NCBI GenBank assembly: GCA_041652575.1
Contig: JBAZHC010000016.1
Location: 1-62,031, forward strand
From: Phycisphaerae bacterium
GTDB lineage: Bacteria > Planctomycetota > Phycisphaerae > Sedimentisphaerales > UBA12454
Direction: 5' to 3'
Length of the DNA stretch: 62,031 bases
Made by a program: the position numbers and the translations under genes. Below the pieces are notes generated by a model. The model saw only the letters and a program-made list of their open reading frames with translations. It had not been told where the DNA came from and made no database searches. Positions 51,487 to 60,200 of this stretch are shown here, in pieces; the stretch's first letter is position 1; each line of letters opens with the position of its first letter.

Positions 51487-52602
51487 TTATTTACCAATGT
51501 AATAATTTATTTTTTCGCCAATCTCTTCGACCTGCTGTTTTTGGCGAAAATCGACGGACTCGGCATTTAACGTTATGACCGGGCAGCGGTCGAATTCCCC
51601 AAAAAGTTTGTCATATCCTGTATGAAGTTTTTCGAGAAAATTCAAATCGATACCCCGCTCGTAAGGACGGCTGCGCTGCTTTATACGCTTCAGACAGCCT
51701 GCAGGAGAAGATTTAAGATGTATCACAATCGAAGGCTGCGCAACTGTCCTGCTCATCACGGCATTAATTTTCCTGTATATCTCGAACTGCATCGAATCAA
51801 GCCAGAGCCGGGCGTATATCATTTCCTTTTCCATTATATAGTCGCTTACGGAATCGGTATCCGCGGGCAAATTTTCCCGCTTCAATTGTTCGCACCGGCT
51901 TAGTAAAAAATATAACTGGCTGTCGAGAGCAAAGGATTTCTGGCCGGCGTAAACCTTCGCCAAAAAAGGATTGCTGTCGTAAGCTTCTTTTATCAGGTTA
52001 AAACCAAATATGTTTTTCAAACCTTCGGCAAGAGTTGTTTTTCCTGCGCCGATTACGCCCGCAACCGAAATGAGTTTCGGCTTACCGGCATCGATATAAA
52101 AATTCTTTCCGCTCAGTCTGCTGTAAAGAACAGCGGCGGTTTCCTTAAGCACAGGATGAATAACCTGCGAATCTATCTGGCAAAGTCCTTTAAGGACAAA
52201 CGACCTCAAATGCATCTGCCGATGCGGTATAATAAGGTCTTTCTTGTGAATGATTTTATTGCCGAACAGCAGGATATCAAGGTCAATCGTCCTGTTCGAC
52301 CATTTTTCCGCGGTTTTTTTTCTGCCCAGAGACGCTTCAATCTTTTTCAAAACCTTCAGCAGTTTGTTGGCCTTAAAAGTTGTTTTAATTTCCGCAACAA
52401 GGTTGAAATAATTTCGCTGTTTTTTTTCAGCCTGTGGTGAGCCTGCCGAATCCACAAGCGGTTTTGTTTCCGTCACGTCGCTTGTACGAAAAAGTTTTAT
52501 ATGCTTATCGGCGGCAATCGCATCAAGAGCCTTGGTTATATTCTTTTTCCTATCGCCAAGATTGCTGCCAAGGCCGATATATGCTGTTGTCTCGCCGGAC
52601 AT
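51487..52602 (-). CDS. folK: FolK-deoxynucleoside kinase fusion protein
   Basis: 371 residues with two enzymes. Residues 1 to about 165 are 6-hydroxymethyl-dihydropterin pyrophosphokinase: YIGLGSNLGDR, RTIDLDILLFG (104-114) and IIPHRQMHLRSFVL (124-137). From about 175 a deoxynucleoside kinase begins with P-loop GVIGAGKTT (182-190), DSQLYFLLSRC, the DRS-like region SVSDYIMEKE and the LID region RSRPYERGIDLNFLEKLHTGYDKLF (in two pieces). So a folate enzyme is tied to nucleoside salvage. Residues about 50-63 (VDSAGSPQAEKKQR) interrupt the usual FolK loop before NYFNLVAEI and are encoded by a hairpin repeat. The start is 10 bases after the dapL stop. Confidence 0.9.
   Translation of the reverse strand: MSGETTAYIGLGSNLGDRKKNITKALDAIAADKHIKLFRTSDVTETKPLVDSAGSPQAEKKQRNYFNLVAEIKTTFKANKLLKVLKKIEASLGRKKTAEKWSNRTIDLDILLFGNKIIHKKDLIIPHRQMHLRSFVLKGLCQIDSQVIHPVLKETAAVLYSRLSGKNFYIDAGKPKLISVAGVIGAGKTTLAEGLKNIFGFNLIKEAYDSNPFLAKVYAGQKSFALDSQLYFLLSRCEQLKRENLPADTDSVSDYIMEKEMIYARLWLDSMQFEIYRKINAVMSRTVAQPSIVIHLKSSPAGCLKRIKQRSRPYERGIDLNFLEKLHTGYDKLFGEFDRCPVITLNAESVDFRQKQQVEEIGEKINYYIGK
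52428..52459. repeat. Hairpin repeat inside the FolK domain
   Basis: CTTGTGG and CCACAGG (minus strand, one G-T pair) flank a GC-rich loop. It encodes the extra residues about 49-59 of FolK in frame. Confidence 0.55.
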
Positions 52603-52612
52603 TAGTATTCCT

Positions 52613-53839
52613 TTACAGTTTTTTTATTCGTTCCATGGCTTGAGCCACATTGTTCGGATTGCCGAATGCGCTTAATCTTACGAAGCCTTCGCCTGCCGAG
52701 CCGAAACCGCTGCCGGGCGTGCATACAACGTTCGCTTTTTCGAGCAGATAGTCGAAAAATTCCCACGAAGTCATTTTGTTTTTTGTTTTGAGCCAGACAT
52801 ACGGCGCGTTTACGCCGCCATAAACTTCGTAGCCGATTTTTTCGAGCGTACTTCTGATAAGCGCGGCGTTGGACATATAAAGTTCGATAATTTTGCGAAC
52901 CTGTTTTTTGCCCTGGTCGGTATAAACCGCCGCGGCAGCAGATTGCGAAACAAAACTTGCGCCATTGAATTTCGTACAATGCCTTCTGTTCCATATCGGA
53001 TTTACCTGGACAGTTTTCCCGTCAGAGGCCCACGCTTTCAATTCTTTTGGTACAACTGTAAATGCGCATCTTAGTCCGGTAAAACCGGCTGTTTTACTGA
53101 AAGAACGAAACTCAACCGCGACCTCTTTGGCGCCCTGTATTTCGTATATCGAGTGAGGAAAAATATTATCGGATATAAAGGCCTCATAAGCGGCATCGAA
53201 TAAAATTATCGCTTTATTGTCTCTTGCGTAATCGACCCATTTTTTTAGCTGTTCTTTTGTGGCGACCGCACCGGTCGGATTATTCGGAAAACAGAGATAA
53301 ATCAGGTTAACTTTCTCTTTCGGAAGTTGTGGTACAAAATTATTATCGGGCGTGCAGGGCATATAAACAATTCCGCCGAACCGTCCGTCTTTATCGATTT
53401 TGCCGGTTCTGCCGGCCATAACGTTTGTATCGACATAAACAGGATAGACAGGGTCTGTTACGGCAATCACATTATCGATGCCGAAAATTTCCTGAAAATT
53501 TCCGGTATCGCATTTTGCGCCATCGCTTACAAAAACTTCTGTCTTTTCGAGAGTTACACCTCTGCTCTTATAGTCATTGGCAATTATGGCCTCTATCAAA
53601 AAGTCATAACCCTGTTCCGGGCCATAACCTTTGACACTTTCCCTGCTGCCCATCTGGTCAACGGCTTTATGCATAGCCTCTACAATTGCGGGAGGCAACG
53701 GCTCTGTTACGTCTCCAATTCCAAGTCTGATAATGTTGGTATCAGGGTTTTTTTCTGAAAATATTTTAACCCTGCGCGAGATTTCCGGGAAAAGATAGCC
53801 CGACTGCAGCTTCAGATAGTTAGCGTTAATCTTAATCAT
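52613..53839 (-). CDS. dapL: LL-diaminopimelate aminotransferase
   Basis: 408 residues. A PLP aminotransferase that makes LL-diaminopimelate directly from tetrahydrodipicolinate, the shortcut used by plants, Chlamydiae and many PVC bacteria. NANYLKLQSGYLFPEI and IIRLGIGDVTEPLP at the start, CFPNNPTGAVAT, FRSFSKTAGFTGLR with the PLP lysine, and NRRHCTKFNGASF are DapL signatures. It heads the run dapL-folK-panC-panD-lgt-mtfA. A promoter candidate lies at 53930-53958. Confidence 0.95.
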   Translation of the reverse strand: MIKINANYLKLQSGYLFPEISRRVKIFSEKNPDTNIIRLGIGDVTEPLPPAIVEAMHKAVDQMGSRESVKGYGPEQGYDFLIEAIIANDYKSRGVTLEKTEVFVSDGAKCDTGNFQEIFGIDNVIAVTDPVYPVYVDTNVMAGRTGKIDKDGRFGGIVYMPCTPDNNFVPQLPKEKVNLIYLCFPNNPTGAVATKEQLKKWVDYARDNKAIILFDAAYEAFISDNIFPHSIYEIQGAKEVAVEFRSFSKTAGFTGLRCAFTVVPKELKAWASDGKTVQVNPIWNRRHCTKFNGASFVSQSAAAAVYTDQGKKQVRKIIELYMSNAALIRSTLEKIGYEVYGGVNAPYVWLKTKNKMTSWEFFDYLLEKANVVCTPGSGFGSAGEGFVRLSAFGNPNNVAQAMERIKKL

Positions 53840-54220
53840 AGTAATTCCATTAAAGTCAATAAAATGAACAAGTTATATTACGGAAAAATTAAGCCGATAT
53901 ACCCTGCGATATCGCAGAAAGTGTACGTTAAATTACAGGCAGTTTCAGTAACTGTCAATAAATAACGGAAGTTCTTTTACCAGAAAGGCTTGCTGAAGGC
54001 GTTATAATGATGTTTTTGTCTTGCAATAGGCTGAAAAGTTTGATAAAATTTGTAATCTGTTTGGGGCTCAAGGAAGAGGAACACTCTGCCGCTTTGGCCG
54101 GTAAAATGGACTGCCGGTATATGGGCGAAGCAGGATTCTCGGAACAGACTTTTTTGAAACGACTCAGCCTGATACCAAAAATATTGCGCTTAAAGTTTAT
54201 ACTTTTTTCAGGATTGGAAA
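53840..54220. other. 381-bp divergent spacer
   Basis: Between dapL (minus) and the giant protein (plus). Holds the dapL promoter candidate. A 73-codon open frame at 54007-54228 has no family resemblance. A TATAAT at 54003-54008 lacks a -35 partner. I see no riboswitch that I can name. Confidence 0.5.
53930..53958 (-). promoter_or_regulatory. Candidate promoter of the dapL operon
   Basis: On the minus strand TTGACA (53953-53958), 17 bases, TAATTT (53930-53935), about 90 bases before dapL. Confidence 0.5.
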
Positions 54221-57200
54221 ATGATTAACTCAAAAAAAATCGAAGGTCACTCAAATTTGTCAGGATGGAGCAAATTTACCATGAATACAAAACTTATTTT
54301 CGGTTTAACTTTAACACTCTTCTTAACCACTATCTCAACAGCAGCGGTCTATGTACCCGCGGATTACGGCACAATCCAGGGAGCCATCGACGCTGTGTTG
54401 GATGACGGCAACGAAGTCATCGTCGCAGATGGTACTTACTACGAATACGACCTTCACTTTAACGGAGTTTTAATAACCGTTCGCAGCGAAAACGGTCCTG
54501 CAAACTGTATTATCGACTGTCAGGGGAATGGCCGCGGATTCTCTTTCGATAACAGTGAAACCCCGGCTACCGTTGTTCAGGGCTTTACAATAATAAACGG
54601 CAGCGCAGACTTCGGCGGTGCAATCGAATGCTTTGAAGCTTCGCCGACAATAGATAACTGCATCATAAAAAATAACTACGCAGATTTCGGCGGTGCCATA
54701 GACTGCCTTAACGCTTCACCTGTCATCATAAATTGCCGTATAACCAATAACTATTCCTACTACGACGGCGGCGCTATAGAGTGCGGCAGTGAATCAAGAC
54801 CTGAAATAACAAACTGTCTTATAGCCGATAACACTTCGGACGGATACGGCGGCGCCATAGACAACTATGGTTTGTCTCAGCCTGTAATTATAAATTGCAC
54901 AATCGTAAATAACACAGGCGATAACGGCTTTGGCGGCATTTATTCCGCCGACGCAAGTGTGGTAATAAGAAATTCTATCCTGTGGAATAACGTGGATGAC
55001 ATATACGGCTCGGCAGCAGCAACATATTCCTGCGTTCAGGACGGCATCGCGGGAACAGAAAATATAAATACTGACCCGCTGTTCAGAACGGGTCCTTTAG
55101 GCAACTATTATTTAAGCCAGATTTCAGCAGGACAGCTTGCAAACAGTGACTGCATCAATAGAGGCATGGAACTGGCCGACGTGATTTTCGGGCCGGGACA
55201 TTCCTTTACCACCAGAACTGATAATACGCCGGACATCAGCAAGGTAGATATGGGCTTCCATTATCCTTATGGCGGACCAACCCTACAGTATAAACTAACG
55301 ACAAAAGCCGATCCGAATACAGCCGGCACAGTAAACCCGAATCATCCGGCTCCCGGTCAGGATTACAAGCAGTACACTGAAAAACTTATTACGGCAACAG
55401 CGGCCGGCAATTATAAACTTCTCCGGTGGATTGACGCAAATACTGCTACTTACAATCCTCTTGTTCCGGCTACATACCATACTACGCCGGGATTAAATAA
55501 CACATTTGTTATCACATTGAACACAGACAAAACAGTCATCGCCGAATTCAGTCCAACGGCAACATACAAACTTGCCAGTTACGTCATCGGCGGGAATGGT
55601 TCTATTGTCAACGTTGACCCCAATTACTATCCCGACCCGAACAACCCGGGATCTTATTTTATACCTAAAAACATTGCCGATCCAAACAATACACCTGTTA
55701 CTATAACTGCTCTTCCAAATCCGGGCTATATCGTAAAACAGTGGATTAAAGGTCACACGGCAAATTTCAATCTGAACGACCCGAATACTTATACTATTAT
55801 TCCGGGACCGGTCAATCCATTAACAACAACTATTGATGCAAACACTACCATAACAGTTGAATTCAAGTATCAGCAATGGTTACTGACAACCCGCGTTGCC
55901 GATGGGAACGGCACGTTAATGCCCAAACGAGGCTACTATCCGGCCGGAACAACCGTTCAGCTTGTAGCAACACCTGCCGACGGCAATAGAGTTGAAAGCT
56001 GGACATGGACAGGAACTGGTACAGCCGGCCTGGCAATAAATCCAGGATGGAATTGCAATACAAACTCGATTTTGATGGATGGCAATAAAACTGTTACTGT
56101 GAAATTTCAGCCCAGCACCAGCAAATTGATAAAAGTTTTGGGCGATATCTACGGCATTCAAAACGCTGTAAATATGGCCAATAACGGCGATACTATAAAA
56201 ATCTATCCCGGCACTTATGTCGGAACAGGCTTTACAATAAACAAAATTTTAACAATTGTCGGAGACCCTGAACATCCCGAGAATGTAATCATCGATTGCA
56301 CAGACGGGGCCGGTTCAAATTATGGTTTCGATCTTTGGGGCGACCCGCTTAACCCGCTTAACCCCTGTACTTTAAATGGCGTTACTATAATAAACTCCAG
56401 AGTAGGCGGCGGTACAGTCGTAACATCTACAATACCCGGTACCCATGGCTGGCCGACACAATCTGACCACACAAATTTAGATAGTATGTCTGTCTACGGA
56501 GCTGCTGTTTCCATTCACGGCGACCATATCGTAAGGAACTGTATTATAAGAGACTGCGCCGTTTTAGGCGGCAGAGCCGGCGATGGTACTCCGGGCGGAG
56601 ACCCTAACAACCCCAATACTCCTGCCGGCGGCGAAAACGGCGGTAACGGCGGCTGGGGTGGAAATGTCGGCGGTGCAGGCATATACGTCGACTTTGGTAA
56701 CCCAAAAATTACAAATATTTTAATTGAAAATTGCGTCGCTATCGGAGGCAACTCCGGTAATGGTGCGACCGGCTTTTCCGAACAGGAAGACTTTTTTGAC
56801 CCGGCTGCTATATATTACCCGCCGGGCACAAGCGGTGTGGGCGGCTACGGCGGTAACGCTATGGGTGCCGGTATCTATATTAGTCATGCCAGCAACGCAT
56901 ATCTTACAGATGTTACAGTCAGAAATTGTTTAGCCATCGCAGGTAACGGCGGAAACGGCGCAGACGGTGCGGTTGATGTCAACGGCGCTGACGCTGGTTT
57001 GCCCGGACGTGTTAAAGGTGCAGGTATTCACTGCGGCGATCATGCTTTGGCTGTTTTGGTTAATTGCGTGGTTGAAGATTGCGCTGCGGTCGGCGGAATA
57101 GGCGGTAACGGCGGTAACGGCGGCGCTGATTTTCCAAACGTCGCACCTGCTGGAAACCGTATAGGCGGATACGGCGGTCTCACTACTATCACAGCCGCAG

Positions 57201-60200
57201 GTCAGGGCGATCCAAAACTGTTCAGCGCAAATGGAGGCGCCGTATTCTGCGATGACGATTCAAACGCATTGTTTACTAATTGTTCATTTACCGGCAATGC
57301 AACTTACGGCAGCATAAGCGGCCTTGGCGGCATAGCCACATATGGCGGGCAGTCTCAGCCTCGCCAAAATTACCGTGTGCCGAGCGCCGGTGCAGGTGTA
57401 TTCTGTTCAACAGGGTCTATTTCCAGCTTTAGCAAATGTCTGTTTGAAAACAACATAACCGCTTATAATGAAGATTACAATGACCCGAATCGTCTCGGTT
57501 TGATAAATGTTGCCGGCATAAGCAACTATGCCGGTGAATATACCGGCGAAGGCGGCGGTTTGTGTTTGTGGGGCGCGGCTAACGCCAATATTAACGATTG
57601 CAATTTCGTTCAGAACTCCGCACCTCTCGGCGGCGGCATATACAGCTTATGGTCTGCTATAAAAATCACAGACAGCAATATTATAAATAACCGTTCTTAT
57701 TCCGGCGGCGGTGTTATGACTCTCGAAAGCACCGGTCTAATTTCAAAATCTCTTGTAAAAGGAAATACTGCAGGAACTGTGTTAAGCGTTAACCAGGATT
57801 CGGGCTACGCCGTGTATGGAACAGGCGGCGGTATTTATGCCCTTTCCAGTCTGATAGATATTAACGATACTACAGTAATAGAAAATAGTTCGAACAATAT
57901 CGGCGGCGGTATCTGCTTTGACGGCGACTGGTGGCCGCAGCCTACATTGAAACCATCAATCAAAAACTGTCTTATCACCGACAACAACGCGGTTGAAGGC
58001 GGCGGCGGTATCGCCGCTATTTATCTTGCTAAACCGACAATCCAAAACTGCACCATTGCAGATAACTCTACAACTGACGCCAACGGTATCGGCGGCGGTC
58101 TGCTTGCCTCTTATCTGGCTAACGTAACGGTCAAAGATACTATCCTCTGGGGCAACAGCGGTAATTATGGTTCGCAAATCGCTTTAAGCAGCGACAACTC
58201 CGATATGCCGTCAAGTCTGACAATTACATACAGTGATATCGATTTGAGCAGCAGTTCAATGCCAATTTACCTCGACGATACACGGTGCTCAATAGTCGGC
58301 CTTGCGCAGGATATATACAATATATGGTTCGTCGAAGGCGGTACCAATATTGCCGATAACCCGAATTTCGTATCCGGCTATTATCTAAGCCATACAGTAA
58401 CAGGTCAAATTATTGACAGCGCCTGCATCGACGCAGGAAGCGCCCTTGCCGCAGCCGTTGGAATGGATACATATACCAACAGGTTAGACGGTGGACTTGA
58501 TAGTGATATGGTAGATATGGGTTTCCACTATCGTCAGGCTGTACCGCAGCACAATATAACAGTTAGAATTATTCCTGACATAGACAATCCGACAGTTTAC
58601 GGACGAATCCTCAATGAACCAAATTCGATTGATTCTTCTTACGACCCGAATACCCTGACCTATACGTACCGGCTTTATGAAGGTATGAATTTGACATTGA
58701 CGGCTGTATCTGACGCAAATGAATATATCAAAGGATGGTATGACCAGTCAGATAATCTGCTTGTGACTACACAATCCTATAGCTTAACTGTAAGTTCGGA
58801 CGCCACATATTTCGTAAGATTTAAACCGAGACGCATAATTCATGTTCCCGGTGCTTATCCGTACACTAATATTCAGCAGGCCATCGATGACGCTGAAAAC
58901 GGCGACATAATAATTATACACAGCGGCAACTATGTCGGAACAGGTTTTATGGTATATAACAAAGACATAACTATCACCAGTACCAATCCGGATGACCCCT
59001 GTGCAGTGGCGCGCACTATAATTGATTGTGCAGGCGAAAACGGAGGAGGAATTTTACTCTACGGAACAGGCTCGGGCACATGCACTTTGAACGGATTGAC
59101 GATAATCAATGGGCATACAACTGCTGTTCCGGCTTTGGACGGCGATAACCCCGGCGATAACGGAGGCGATGGCGGCTCGCATGCCGGTCAGGCTTTAATA
59201 GTTTACGGCAATCATAATGTTTTAAACTGCGTAATACGCAATGCTTATGCCGGCGGCGGCGCTGCCGGTAATGGTGCAGATGGCGATGAAGATAGTCGCA
59301 ACGGCGGCAGAGGCGGAGAAGGCGGCGATGCCTTTGGTGCGGGCATACTTGTTTATTACGGTTCACCAATTATCAAAAACTGCCTTGTTGAAGATTGCCA
59401 GGTCATCGGAGGCAACGGCGGTAACGGCGGTAACGGTAATAATGACTCAGACGGCATAACCTCGGGTGCAGGCGGACGAGGCGGATATGCCGGCAGGGCT
59501 TATGGTGCCGGTATAGCATGTATGGACGGTACCAGTCCGACATTCGAAAACTGCACTGTCAGAAACTGTCAGGCTATCGCAGGCCAGGCCGGTGACGGCG
59601 GAAATACAGGTAAAGGCATGGGTATGGGCGCTTACGGCGGTCTTGCCGACGCTGACCCGCAGCAGGACGAACCGACAAACCACAGTGCTTACGGCGGCGG
59701 CATTTTCGTTGGAAAAGCATGTAATGCCACGTTTACAAACTGTACAATTGAAAATAATATAACTGACGGCAGTGTCAGCGGACAGGGAGGCGAAAGTTAT
59801 AACGGTGTCCAGACACCTCCGCACAGAAATCTTAATGTCGCCAGTTATGGTGCCGGTATCTATTGCGATGAGAGTTCCTATACGAAATTTGTAAAATGCA
59901 GTATACAGGACAACAACACAACCCTGCACAGCAATTACTATGTCGGTTACGGCGGAGGACTTGCGATAGTCGGCGGTTTATATTCAGAACTTACCGATTG
60001 CAATCTCTCAAGCAACAGTTCCAATGTCGGAGGCGGTTTCTATTCAACAGATCTGCAAGACCTAAAAATAGACAACAGCAGCATCGTTGATAACATCTCG
60101 TATATCGGCGGCGGTCTATTCACGATATACGGCAAATCAGATATCAGCGACAGCTATATTGGTCGAAATATCGCCGAATGGTATGGAGAACCAGATGACC

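Noticed and set aside
53840..54220. Cyclic-di-GMP riboswitch before the giant surface protein
   Set aside because: A GCCGG-containing stretch looked suggestive, but the conserved bases of the known motif are not there.
54007..54228. 73-codon open frame before the giant protein
   Set aside because: No family likeness, no ribosome site, and it overlaps the start of the giant gene. Kept as part of the spacer.
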